DNA of 64,000 nucleotides from Streptomyces sp. 1331.2 (GTDB lineage Bacteria > Actinomycetota > Actinomycetes > Streptomycetales > Streptomycetaceae), in NCBI RefSeq assembly GCF_900199205.1, contig NZ_OBMJ01000001.1, forward strand, positions 3,909,001 through 3,973,000, given 5' to 3'. How positions within the stretch are numbered: position 1 is the first letter of the stretch; each line of letters starts with the position of its first letter. A program made the translations under genes and the position numbers. Below, one piece after another: positions 1-6,605 of the stretch. The notes beneath the pieces were generated by a model. The model was not told the origin of the DNA. It worked only from the letters and a program-made list of their open reading frames with translations, and searched no databases.

Positions 1-70
1 GCGCGCCCCACTCCTCACGGACGGTGCGCAGCTGCTCGGCCGCTCGGCGAATGTTGGCGGTGTAGTACAC
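1..70 (-). CDS. Partial small gene at left edge
   Basis: A GTG start (bases 70-68) follows a good ribosome binding site (GGGAG, about 8 bases upstream). It opens a leftward frame beginning MYYTANIRRAAEQL that runs off the window. It follows the gene ending at 158 in the same direction and is probably the next gene of the element's operon. Only 23 residues are visible, predicted helical and charged, so no function can be given. Confidence 0.5.
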   Translation of the reverse strand, partial: MYYTANIRRAAEQLRTVREEWGA

Positions 71-157
71 GGTGTGCTCTCCCAATCATGGTGCGGGGTA
101 GGTCAGTTGGTGGGCCCGGGTGCCCCTCTGTGGTGGTACGGGGGCGCCCGGGCCGGT

Positions 158-487
158 CTAGGGGGCCGGCCCCGGGGTGCCGGCCGCGGGCCGCGTGCCG
201 GCGGCGAGTGCCGCCTGCAGGCGGGCGAGCTCGACCTCGGCGAGCTGGCCGCGCTGCGCCCGGGCGAGGGACCGCTGCAGGGCGCGCAGCCGCTGATGCG
301 CGATGCGCCGCAGCCGCATCTGCCGGCGGGACCACTCGCCGCACCACTCCCGGTACTGCGACAGGTCGGCGATCCCCGTGCGCAGCAGCTCGGCCTCGGC
401 CGGCAGCAGCGCGCCACGCTCGGCCCGGGCGACCAAGTGCAGCAGCTGCTCGACGTCCGACCGCGCGCCGACCGTCGGGGCGCTCAC
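158..487 (-). CDS. Hypothetical element protein (109 aa)
   Basis: This is a small, Arg/Ala/Leu/Glu-rich, probably all-helical protein with no motif I recognise. The start is GTG, 3 bases after the stop of the upstream gene (491-697), so translation is probably coupled. A predicted coiled-coil-like stretch rich in R, L and Q covers about residues 50-95. It is one of a series of short cargo or maintenance genes in the leftward operon of the integrated element. Function unknown. Confidence 0.6.
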   Translation of the reverse strand: MSAPTVGARSDVEQLLHLVARAERGALLPAEAELLRTGIADLSQYREWCGEWSRRQMRLRRIAHQRLRALQRSLARAQRGQLAEVELARLQAALAAGTRPAAGTPGPAP

Positions 488-490
488 TGC

Positions 491-697
491 TCACCCCGGG
501 GGGGCGACCAGGTAGGAGACGGCGAGCAGCCCGCGCTCGTCGAGCCGCAGCTCGGCGTCGGCCGCGGCACGGCCTACGGCACGCAGCTCGGAGCGGACCA
601 CGTCGAGTAGCTCGGCAACGTCCGGCAGGGATACGGGGACGTCGAGCACACGCTCGGCACGGGTCACGGATGCGAGACGACGGGGAGGGACGGACAC
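491..697 (-). CDS. Hypothetical element protein (68 aa)
   Basis: I chose the GTG start at 697-695 because GAAAGG lies at a good distance upstream. The longer frame to 1006 has no such site and reads as low-complexity Arg/Pro/Ala. The protein begins VSVPPRRL, has a helical core (roughly PDVAELLDVVRSELRAVG), and ends in APPG. No family is recognised. It lies between the zinc-finger gene and the 109-aa gene in the same direction. Confidence 0.6.
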   Translation of the reverse strand: MSVPPRRLASVTRAERVLDVPVSLPDVAELLDVVRSELRAVGRAAADAELRLDERGLLAVSYLVAPPG

Positions 698-833
698 GGG
701 CTGTGACCTTTCGGAAGGGTGGGCGCGGACACCCGCGCGCATGGGGGGCGCATCGACCGGTCGCGGCGGGGAAATCACCGAATTCCCGTACCGCGAGCGA
801 CAGTTCGGGCCTTGCGGTTGCGGTGGCGGGGCG

Positions 834-1514
834 TCATGCGGCGCTCTCCTGTCGGGCGACCTGCTCGGCGGCCTGGTCGAGGCGGGACGGGTGGACGGTG
901 GCCCGGCGATGCCACGTGCCGGCCCGATCCCCCTTGGCGGCCGTGCGGCGCCGGCACGGTTCCCCGATCGGCGCCCGGCACCACGAGCAGGCGACGGCCA
1001 GCGCATCCGGCCGGCCGGCCGCCGCGGCGGCCTCCCGCGCGGCCCGCACCGGACGATGCGGCGCCAGCGCGGCGGCGGCCCCGGCTGGCAGTGCTCGCCT
1101 GATCCGGCCGGCGATGCTCGGGTGCGGCCCGCCGGTCAGTTCACGCGAGCTGCTCGGCGCGGCCTGTCCGGTGGCGACCGCCCGCCGCTGCGCCCGGATG
1201 GCGTCCTTGTAGGCGGTGACGTCGTCGGGGTCGACGGCGGGGCGCGGGTCGGTGTGCCGGCCGAGCAGTGCCCGCCGGTGAGCGGCCCACGGCCGGGTGA
1301 CGTCGACGGCCAGAATCGGGAACGGGGACTCGGCCACGTGCTGGCGCACCACGGTGGCGGCGTCCCATCCGTCCGGCGCGGTGGCCGGTACGTCCTGCAG
1401 TAGCTCGCACCACCGGGACAGCTGCGCGACCGCCTCATCGGCCGTGCCGTTCGCGGTCCGGGGGTCGAGCTCGGCGACGTAGGCGAGCAGTGCGGCGACC
1501 TCGTCCGGTTTCAT
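834..1514 (-). CDS. Zinc-finger protein of actinobacterial phages and elements
   Basis: This 226-residue protein has a C-terminal finger-like motif near residues 175-205: a CSWCRAPIGEPC core, then basic residues and a downstream His (TWHRR). The pattern is typical of small DNA-binding zinc-finger proteins carried by actinobacterial phages and integrative elements. The N-terminal two thirds look helical, with acidic and Ala-rich stretches. The start ATG overlaps the stop of the putative replication initiator (ATGA), so the two are translationally coupled. A role in DNA binding during replication or maintenance is inferred from context only. Confidence 0.65.
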   Translation of the reverse strand: MKPDEVAALLAYVAELDPRTANGTADEAVAQLSRWCELLQDVPATAPDGWDAATVVRQHVAESPFPILAVDVTRPWAAHRRALLGRHTDPRPAVDPDDVTAYKDAIRAQRRAVATGQAAPSSSRELTGGPHPSIAGRIRRALPAGAAAALAPHRPVRAAREAAAAAGRPDALAVACSWCRAPIGEPCRRRTAAKGDRAGTWHRRATVHPSRLDQAAEQVARQESAA

Positions 1515-2335
1515 CGGGTACCCCCTCGGGCGTTCATCTCGGCGAGCGCGGCCTGCAGCAGCTCGGCATTCCGGTTAGCCGGTGGTGAGGGACGGGAGGC
1601 GCCCCCAGGGATCGACCGCAACGGACCGCGGGCCGGCCGCTCCCGGGCGATCCACTGCTGCCAGTCCGCGCGCCACTGACCGGCCGTGCGCTCCGGCGCA
1701 GTCGCGCGGTGAGCAAGCCACTTCGCAGTGGCGGCGTCGATGCCGTCGAGGCCGAGCCGCTGCAGGTGGCCGGAGACCGCGGCCCACCCGATCAGTTCGT
1801 CGTCGGGCTGCCAGTCGGGAGGCAGAGCGCAGGTGACGGAGGAACCGACGGCGGCAGAGCCCGTGCGCGCCCGCGCCCGCCTCTTCTGGTTCCCTCCCGT
1901 TACTTCCTGTTCCCTCTGGTTCTGGGGTGCAGAATCCGCACCCCCACCGGTGCAGGAACTGCACCCCTGTCCTGCAGAATCCGCACCCCCACTGGTGCAG
2001 ATTTCGCACCCCTCGCTCGACGGGGGTGCAGTTTCTGCACCGTTGTCCGAGTCGGCACCGGGTACCCACCCGACGGCGAGCGGCAGCCGGTAGACGCGCT
2101 CACCCCGGGGGCCGCGCCGGCCCTCGACGAGCTGCAGCTCGCCGGACTCGATCACCGTGTCGACAGCGGCGACGACGGCCCGCTGCGAGGCCCGGGTGCG
2201 GATGGACAGAGAACGGGTCGAGCCGTAGGCCGTGCAGTTCGGGCCGGCATGCTCGGCAAGCGAGAGCAGCACCAGTCGGGCGGTGCCACGGGCGGTGGAG
2301 TTCTCCCACACCCAATCGCGGGCGGCGTGACTCAA
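1511..2335 (-). CDS. Putative HTH replication initiator of the integrated element
   Basis: The start is a TTG (2335-2333) preceded by GGGAG, which fits much better than upstream codons in the same frame. The 274-residue protein begins LSHAARDWVW. Residues about 20-75 read as a winged helix-turn-helix (RLVLLSLAEHAG, then SIRTRASQRAVVAAVDTV and a beta-hairpin ending in YRLPL). A Gly/Cys-rich repeated linker at about residues 100-140 is encoded by the palindromic repeats at 1924-2041. A C-terminal helical domain follows. HTH proteins of this layout occur as replication proteins in Streptomyces plasmids and elements; no Rep catalytic motif is visible. The zinc-finger gene follows with an ATGA overlap. 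Confidence 0.6.
   Translation of the reverse strand: MSHAARDWVWENSTARGTARLVLLSLAEHAGPNCTAYGSTRSLSIRTRASQRAVVAAVDTVIESGELQLVEGRRGPRGERVYRLPLAVGWVPGADSDNGAETAPPSSEGCEICTSGGADSAGQGCSSCTGGGADSAPQNQREQEVTGGNQKRRARARTGSAAVGSSVTCALPPDWQPDDELIGWAAVSGHLQRLGLDGIDAATAKWLAHRATAPERTAGQWRADWQQWIARERPARGPLRSIPGGASRPSPPANRNAELLQAALAEMNARGGTR
1924..2041. repeat. Five iteron-like palindromes inside the rep-like gene
   Basis: Five units share the form GGGGTGC, 7-base spacer, GCACCCC, with arms of 5-7 bases (one unit keeps only TGC on its left side). They begin near 1924, 1949, 1973, 1994 and 2023. The spacers are AGAATCC, AGGAACT, AGAATCC, AGATTTC and AGTTTCT. Centre-to-centre distances are about 23, 22, 23 and 31 bases, that is two or three helical turns. 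Such arrays usually bind a replication initiator. Here they lie within the gene for the putative initiator. Confidence 0.7.
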
Positions 2336-2483
2336 CGTGCTTTCTCCCTTGGAGCGTTGGGGATGGTTGGGGGATCGAGGCGGCAGGCGACCGCGGCCGG
2401 CGAGTGCGAGCTGCAGCGCGGCCCGCATGGGTACGGGCGGGCAGGCCGGCGGCACGGGATGCGGCCGGCCGCACACAGCGGGC

Positions 2484-2675
2484 TCACGAGGCGACGCCGA
2501 GCCCGTCGACCTGGCCGGGCCCCGGAGTAGGCCGGTCCTCGACGACCGGCCGCGCCCGCGGTCGGCGCCGCCGCGGGCGCGGTACGGCGTGCGTCGGGTA
2601 CGGGTGCGTGCTCCCATCGATGGCGAGCTGCAGCGGCGTCTCGACGACGTCCTCGACGGCGGTCCGGCTGCTCAC
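2484..2675 (-). CDS. Small hypothetical protein (63 aa) in element operon
   Basis: A GTG start (2675-2673) overlaps the stop of the upstream gene as GTGA, the same coupling used at the neighbouring junctions. The 63 residues begin VSSRTAVEDV and include a very basic central stretch (PRPRRRRPRARP). No family is recognised. A gap of about 150 bp without a clear gene separates it from the rep-like gene. Confidence 0.5.
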   Translation of the reverse strand: MSSRTAVEDVVETPLQLAIDGSTHPYPTHAVPRPRRRRPRARPVVEDRPTPGPGQVDGLGVAS

Positions 2676-2866
2676 GCGACCGCCCTCGACGACTCGCCGA
2701 TACCGGCGCGGCGTCGCCCGACGCACGCGATCAGGTCGAGATACCAACGCGGCTCTCCAACGGCCTGCGCCGCTCGCCAGATCTGCCGCACGTCCTCGAC
2801 GTCGTCGGCGGCCACGGCAGCGGCCAGGAACAGCGGGCGCGGCGGCTGCAGGGCGTGCACGCTCAC
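2672..2866 (-). CDS. Small hypothetical protein (64 aa) in element operon
   Basis: A GTG start at 2866-2864 overlaps the upstream stop (GTGA). The protein has an Ala-rich first half with an acidic patch (DDVEDVRQIW) and a second half containing EPRWYLDLIACVG. No known domain. It is the fourth gene in the excisionase-led chain of overlapping genes and is likely co-translated with its neighbours. Confidence 0.55.
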   Translation of the reverse strand: MSVHALQPPRPLFLAAAVAADDVEDVRQIWRAAQAVGEPRWYLDLIACVGRRRAGIGESSRAVA

Positions 2867-3333
2867 GTCTCGCACTCCAGTTCGATAAGGCGGCGGCCGG
2901 CGACCGTGCGCGCGGCAATCTGCTGCAGTTGCTCGCCAAGCTCGACCGCGGCCCGGTAGGAGAGATCGGCGGCGAGCAGGCCGTCGCCAGTCGGAAGCAG
3001 GTCGACGAGCTCGGCCCGCCGGCGGCGCATCACGGCCGCGCGCCGGCGGCTGGCCGTCCAACGCAGCAGAGCGGAGCGCACCCCAGCACGAGCCCGGGCG
3101 CGGGAGGCATCGAGCGCGGCGCCGGCCCAGTCGAGGCCGTAGTCGCTCCCATGGGGGTCGAGCGCCCGGGCCCGGTGGTGGGCTGCCGCGGTGGCGAGCT
3201 TGCGCAATCGATCGCCGACGAGCTGCTCGTCGGCAGCGAATGCGAGCGCGACCAGGTCGAGCAGCCGCTCGGCCCCATCGGTGACGTCGAGCCGGACCGT
3301 GTAGCCGTCCGGGTGTAGCGTCGCGCGGATCAC
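2863..3333 (-). CDS. Hypothetical helical protein (156 aa) in element operon
   Basis: I chose GTG at 3333-3331 because it overlaps the upstream stop (GTGA). The longer frame upstream overlaps the 54-aa gene and reads as low complexity. The protein begins VIRATLHPDGYTVRLDV, a short beta region, and then becomes strongly helical and Arg/Ala-rich to the end. No recognisable domain. Its place between an excisionase-like gene and the replication region suggests an element-specific accessory function, which is inference. Confidence 0.6.
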   Translation of the reverse strand: MIRATLHPDGYTVRLDVTDGAERLLDLVALAFAADEQLVGDRLRKLATAAAHHRARALDPHGSDYGLDWAGAALDASRARARAGVRSALLRWTASRRRAAVMRRRRAELVDLLPTGDGLLAADLSYRAAVELGEQLQQIAARTVAGRRLIELECET

Positions 3334-3494
3334 CTGAGCCTCACATACAGGCGCAGACGGCCGTCGGTCTCCGGGTAGGTCCTGGAGAATCGCGCGATCG
3401 AAACGGACGGGTCCGCCCGGAGGATGGCGAGTACGGCGTCGATGAGCGCGGGATCGGCAATGATCCGCAGATGCCCTGCGCGGGGCTTGTTCAT
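3330..3494 (-). CDS. Very small element gene (54 aa)
   Basis: Reading the minus strand from ATG at 3494-3492 gives 54 codons. The protein starts MNKPRAGHLRIIAD and ends RLRLYVRLR. Its ATG overlaps the excisionase stop (ATGA) and its TGA overlaps the next GTG (GTGA), so it fills the space between two genes exactly. That double coupling is the main reason to call it real. Content: a helix (ALIDAVLAILRADP) and a basic C-terminal strand. Function unknown. Confidence 0.65.
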   Translation of the reverse strand: MNKPRAGHLRIIADPALIDAVLAILRADPSVSIARFSRTYPETDGRLRLYVRLR

Positions 3495-3709
3495 CGAGCA
3501 CCCCGCGGAACGAGGTTGGTCGGGCCGCAGGCGGGGCGGGCCGCCGGCAACACCTGGTGCATGGCCCGGATTGCTTCGAGGTGTTCAGGGCCGAATCGGA
3601 CGTACTTGCCGTACTTCTCGTGGGGAATCCGGTTGATGTTCCGGCGCAGCCACGTCTCGGGCAGGGATAGAGCTTCTGCGGCGCCGGCGTAGTCGTGTAG
3701 GAGGGTCAT
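3491..3709 (-). CDS. Excisionase-like MerR/AlpA-type HTH protein
   Basis: This 72-residue protein has a small helix-turn-helix (EALSLPETWLRRNINR) followed by a short wing (PHEKYGKYVRF) and a second helix (PEHLEAIRAMH). That is the form of the AlpA/excisionase-type DNA-binding domain. In integrative elements such proteins act with the integrase as the excision direction factor and can also control the operon they lead. It is the first gene of the leftward operon and lies across a regulatory gap from the divergent repressor. Confidence 0.75.
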   Translation of the reverse strand: MTLLHDYAGAAEALSLPETWLRRNINRIPHEKYGKYVRFGPEHLEAIRAMHQVLPAARPACGPTNLVPRGAR

Positions 3710-3769
3710 GCGCGCTCCTTCGCGTCAGTTCATGTCGCTTCCGTTCTGCTTCGTGACGCTACATCTGCG

Positions 3770-3787
3770 CATTCGCGAACGCGAATG
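3770..3787. promoter_or_regulatory. Candidate operator palindrome O1
   Basis: CATTCGCG-AA-CGCGAATG is a dyad with 8-base arms, about 60 bp upstream of the excisionase start. The 16 bases TTCGCGAACGCGAATG recur exactly at 6110-6125, at the start of the integrase gene. Likely target of the adjacent XRE-type repressor. Confidence 0.5.
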
Positions 3788-3901
3788 ATTTCTGCGTCCG
3801 CTGGCGACAGGGCACCCGGGCCCGCGTCGAGCTTGGGTTGGCGTGTTCGCGCAATATTGGCTCGCACCGATATGGGATTGCGGGTTTCTGGCTGTTAGCC
3901 T

Positions 3902-3913
3902 CGTTCGCGAACG
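3902..3913. promoter_or_regulatory. Candidate operator palindrome O2
   Basis: CGTTCGCGAACG is a perfect 12-base palindrome, about 83 bp before the repressor ATG. It shares the TTCGCGAA core of the sites at 3770-3787 and 6108-6119. Probable autoregulatory operator of the repressor. Confidence 0.5.
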
Positions 3914-3995
3914 CGGCAGGGCGTTGTCTAGGCCCCACCGTCAGTACTTTGGCGCCGCGCATGGCGCCGAAGGAAGCGTGCGAAGGGAACCGGGG

Positions 3996-4412
3996 ATGTC
4001 CGAGAGCTCAGCGGGCAGTGATGCCCTTACGCAGATGGTGCGCGCCGCGCTAGACCGGCCTGGCATGTCCTATCAAACCCTTGCAGCCATCGCGATTGAT
4101 CCGCAGAGCGGCGAGGGTGTCGGCGCCACCTGGCTGCACAAGCTGGTGAAGGGCAACGTGGCCCGCGCACCGGAAGCGCGGGTCCTTCGGGCCCTGGCCG
4201 CTGGGCTCAAGCTTCCGCTGTCAGAGGTCCAGCGGGCGGCGGCCGAGCAGTGGCTGCAGTACACCAGTACCGAGCTGTCGGGACTCCCGGAAGACGTGCG
4301 GGTCATCCTCGGTCACCTGGAGGGCATGGCACCGGAGGACCTGTCCCGCGCGCGGGCCGTGATCGAGGCGCTGACCGCAGGGGCGAACGGCTCTTCGTCG
4401 GATGCGTCCTAG
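3996..4412 (+). CDS. XRE-family (HTH) repressor-like regulator of the element
   Basis: I chose the ATG at 3996, preceded by AAGGGA, rather than the longer open frame to 3843, which crosses the operator region. The 138-residue protein has an N-terminal helix-turn-helix of the XRE type (about residues 8-70: TQMVRAALDRPGMSYQTLAA, then GATWLHKLVKG and ARVLRALAAGLKLP). A helical C-terminal part (EDVRVILGHLEGMAPEDLSR) follows and could serve for dimerisation. It is divergent from the excisionase operon with palindromes between them, as expected for a maintenance repressor. Confidence 0.75.
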   Translation: MSESSAGSDALTQMVRAALDRPGMSYQTLAAIAIDPQSGEGVGATWLHKLVKGNVARAPEARVLRALAAGLKLPLSEVQRAAAEQWLQYTSTELSGLPEDVRVILGHLEGMAPEDLSRARAVIEALTAGANGSSSDAS

Positions 4413-4550
4413 TTAGTCCCTATACACGCCTCTCACAAGATCGGATCATCCTCGCCCCAACCGCTACTCGGGCGTAGGGTCGAACAAGCTTTTGGGCAGG
4501 TGGGTGCAGCAACGGGGGCCGACCTTGTGCTGCTCGAAAGAGGGGGTTGC

Positions 4551-4802
4551 GTGGACAGTGTCACCCACGAGCTGGCGGAACTCGACGAGGGCGTTCCGGT
4601 CATGCTGGTGGTGCTTTGCGGCAGGCTCGTGCTCGTGGGAGATCCGCGCGTCGTGTCGGCTGATCACCTGGCGCGGCACACGGCGGACGTTCAGGCATGG
4701 ATGGCCGGCGCTGAAGTCGACGCCAACCGGGCCGCGGATGTGCTGGCCGGTCAGATCGAGTGCCTGATCAAGGGTGAGTCCCTCGCACTGCCTGCTAGGT
4801 AA
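4551..4802 (+). CDS. Hypothetical protein (83 aa) between repressor and integrase
   Basis: The GTG at 4551 is preceded by GAAAGAGGGGG. The protein begins VDSVTHELAELDEG, has two short hydrophobic strands (PVMLVVLCGRLVLVG) and a C-terminal helix with EVDANRAADVLAGQIE. It reads as a small compact alpha/beta domain with no known match. It is transcribed with the repressor and converges on the integrase, with a strong hairpin between them. Possibly an element accessory gene expressed in the integrated state. Confidence 0.6.
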   Translation: MDSVTHELAELDEGVPVMLVVLCGRLVLVGDPRVVSADHLARHTADVQAWMAGAEVDANRAADVLAGQIECLIKGESLALPAR

Positions 4803-4814
4803 GTCGGCGGACGA

Positions 4815-4847
4815 GTGCCCCCGGACCGATCGCGGGTCCGGGGGCAC
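4815..4847. terminator. Bidirectional terminator between 83-aa gene and integrase
   Basis: A perfect 13-bp stem (GTGCCCCCGGACC with its complement) closes a 7-base loop. It lies between two convergent stop codons. Confidence 0.8.
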
Positions 4848-4861
4848 TGTGCTGCCAGGGA

Positions 4862-6133
4862 TCAGGCCGCCGCGGCGACCTCCTCGCGGGCCAGCAGGAC
4901 GTCAGCCGGGGCGCCGGCCTGAGTCAGGGTGAACGCATGGTCGACGGCGGCGATCACCTCGTCGTCGAGAATGTCGAGCAGATGCCCGTACCGGTCGACG
5001 GTCGTCTGAATCGACTCGTGGCCCAACCGCGCCTGGATCGCCGGAAGGGGAATCCGGGCGGCGATCATCCATGAGGCGTGAGTGTGCCGGAGGTCGTGAG
5101 CGCGCGGGGTCTTGGTCAGCCCCTCGTCCTGGGCTTTCGCGATGGCGGGCAACCACCGCTGGCGGCGGAACGTCGCCGGCAGCCACGCGCCCCCCTCGGG
5201 CGCCGGAAACAGCAGGTCTTCCGTGGCCTTGCCCCGGGCCGCACGCTGGACAATTGCGCTGAGCCGGGGCGTCAGCACGATGGTGCGCCGCGACCTCTTG
5301 GTCTTCGGTGGCCCCATGTACCGCTTGCCGTGCTCATCGAGCTTCCATGTCCGCTGAATCCGCACCGCGGGGCGGCCGTTGCGGCGAACTATGTCCCGCT
5401 TCTGCAGGGCGGTCAGCTCGCCCCACCGCATTCCGGTCCCGACCGCGAGTTCGACGATGTCGGCAGCGTCGGCCTTCAGGTGCTTGTGGACGAGGGCGTA
5501 CTCCCAGTGCTCCAGGAAGCACATTTCGTCGCTGTCGGTGTCGTCCGGGCGCGGCAGCCGGGTGCCCACGCAGGGATTGGTCGCGCGCTTCTCGCCCAGC
5601 ACGGCCGCCTGCAGGATGCTCGACAGCAAGCCATGGTTGTCCCGGACTGTCTTGGCCCGGTACTTGCGGCGCTTGCGCGCGCCCTCGGGCGGATACGGCC
5701 CCCACCGGCCCGCCTCCAGATCGTTGACCCACAGTTTGATGGCGTCGCCGGTGATGGACTCCGGCCCGTCGGCGACCGAGAAGTCCCGGAACCACGGGAC
5801 CATGTTGCACTCGATCATCTGCCGGTACTTCGCCTTAGTGCCGCCCTGAACGCCGGTCAGCAGCTCGACGAAGTTGAGCGCGTACGCCTCGAACATCGTG
5901 TCGGGGGCGGTCTCGGGCTCGGCCGGCTGCTCCTCGACGAACCCGCGGCCCTTGACCCACCCGGGCGGCCACTGCTCGCCGTGCCCCTTCACGAGGTCAC
6001 GGAAGCGTTCGGAGCTCTTGAGGTCGTCGAACTTCTCGGACTCCTGCTTGCCTGTCCGGGCGCCGCCGTCACGCCAGGTAACTGTGTACGTGGTGCCACC
6101 GTCTTTGCGTTCGCGAACGCGAATGGATGCCAT
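4862..6133 (-). CDS. int: Tyrosine site-specific integrase
   Basis: This 423-residue phage-type integrase catalyses recombination between element attP and the tRNA-Ser attB. It has an N-terminal arm-binding region beginning MASIRVRERKDGG, a SAM-like core-binding domain (about residues 80-180) and a C-terminal catalytic domain. The catalytic residues are visible: Arg in GTGMRWGELTAL, a Lys-bearing beta-hairpin, His and Arg in HDLRHTHAS, His in LGHES, and the Tyr nucleophile in TVDRYGHL. Length is normal for Streptomyces element integrases. Codons 4-8 fall within a palindrome shared with the repressor region, suggesting repression near the start. It is adjacent to the target tRNA. Confidence 0.95.
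   Translation of the reverse strand: MASIRVRERKDGGTTYTVTWRDGGARTGKQESEKFDDLKSSERFRDLVKGHGEQWPPGWVKGRGFVEEQPAEPETAPDTMFEAYALNFVELLTGVQGGTKAKYRQMIECNMVPWFRDFSVADGPESITGDAIKLWVNDLEAGRWGPYPPEGARKRRKYRAKTVRDNHGLLSSILQAAVLGEKRATNPCVGTRLPRPDDTDSDEMCFLEHWEYALVHKHLKADAADIVELAVGTGMRWGELTALQKRDIVRRNGRPAVRIQRTWKLDEHGKRYMGPPKTKRSRRTIVLTPRLSAIVQRAARGKATEDLLFPAPEGGAWLPATFRRQRWLPAIAKAQDEGLTKTPRAHDLRHTHASWMIAARIPLPAIQARLGHESIQTTVDRYGHLLDILDDEVIAAVDHAFTLTQAGAPADVLLAREEVAAAA
6108..6119. promoter_or_regulatory. Candidate operator palindrome O3 at integrase start
   Basis: CGTTCGCGAACG, identical to the site at 3902-3913, overlaps integrase codons just after the ATG. The flanking 16-base match to O1 (6110-6125) is exact. 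The bases also encode the common IRVRER integrase N terminus, so part of the match may come from coding constraint. Confidence 0.4.
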
Positions 6134-6192
6134 GTGGCGACCGTATCCCGATCCGTGCTGACACGGTGCTGCAATTTCACCTGGGCAAACAC

Positions 6193-6226
6193 AAGGGGCT
6201 GACCCGTTTTCACAGGTCAGCCCCTT
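6193..6226 (-). terminator. Terminator downstream of tRNA-Ser
   Basis: A perfect 12-bp stem (AAGGGGCTGACC with its complement) and a 10-base loop (CGTTTTCACA) lie 9 bases beyond the encoded CCA end of tRNA-Ser. It would sit on the element side of the att junction, so the integrated element would supply the tRNA terminator. Confidence 0.7.
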
Positions 6227-6234
6227 GGTGGTGC

Positions 6235-6322
6235 TGGCGGAGGATACGAGATTCGAACTCGTGAGGGATTGCTCCCAACACGCTTTCCAAGCGTGCGCCC
6301 TAGGCCTCTAGGCGAATCCTCC
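6235..6322 (-). tRNA. tRNA-Ser (GGA anticodon), element attachment site
   Basis: On the minus strand the 88-nt gene has acceptor arms GGAGGAT and ATCCTCC, an encoded CCA end (6237-6235), a T arm with GTTCGAATC, a long serine-type variable arm, and an anticodon loop TTGGAAA giving GGA. The integrase of the element at 1-6237 points away from it, consistent with attB in the 3' half of this gene. Confidence 0.95.
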
Positions 6323-6429
6323 GTGGGAGAGCTTAGTACATGTTTCGGGGTGGTCGCGACCACCTATCCCGCAGGTTGGAGGGTGGGGGTGGCCTGTGGA
6401 TCGTCGGGGCCGGGATCCGGTAGTGTGGG

Positions 6430-6526
6430 GGGCAGCCCCTCGTGTGGCGTCATCTCTCTGAACCCCCCCAGGGCCGGAAGGCAGCAAGGGTAGGAGGGCT
6501 CTGGCGGGTGCACGGGGGGTCTTTGC
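6430..6526 (+). ncRNA. ffs: Signal recognition particle RNA (4.5S-like)
   Basis: The SRP domain IV signature GGCCGGAAGGCAGCAAGGGT is present at about 6472-6491. It is enclosed by complementary flanks (CCCCTCGTG near 6437 and CACGGGGGG near 6511) that close the hairpin. Length of about 95-100 nt fits the small bacterial SRP RNA. The ends are approximate. It lies just upstream of dnaX, a common actinobacterial order. Confidence 0.9.
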
Positions 6527-6605
6527 GTTCCCCGGGGCCGGGTGGGGTGGGGGCGGGGAGTGCGGGACGACGCGTTTGTCGGTCCGTCCCGATATCGTCG
6601 GGGGT

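Larger units (their letters stand above)
3710..3995. promoter_or_regulatory. Divergent control region between excisionase and repressor genes
   Basis: This spacer of about 286 bp separates the leftward excisionase-led operon from the rightward repressor gene. It contains two copies of a TTCGCGAA-type palindrome (3770-3787 and 3902-3913) and a half-match near 3846-3854. It is visibly richer in A+T than its surroundings. It should hold both promoters and the operators for the lysogeny-type switch; exact -10/-35 boxes could not be fixed by eye. Confidence 0.55.
1..6237. mobile_element. Integrated element (AICE- or phage-like) in tRNA-Ser, integrase end only
   Basis: A tyrosine integrase lies about 100 bp from the 3' end of a tRNA-Ser gene, followed inward by a repressor, an excisionase-like gene, a probable replication initiator and several small phage-like genes in tight overlap. 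This is the usual layout of actinomycete integrative conjugative elements and temperate phages that use a tRNA 3' end as attB. The tRNA gene is intact on this side, so one att junction should lie in its 3' half (about 6235-6265). The other att copy and any transfer or structural genes lie left of the window, so conjugative element and prophage cannot be told apart. Confidence 0.85.
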
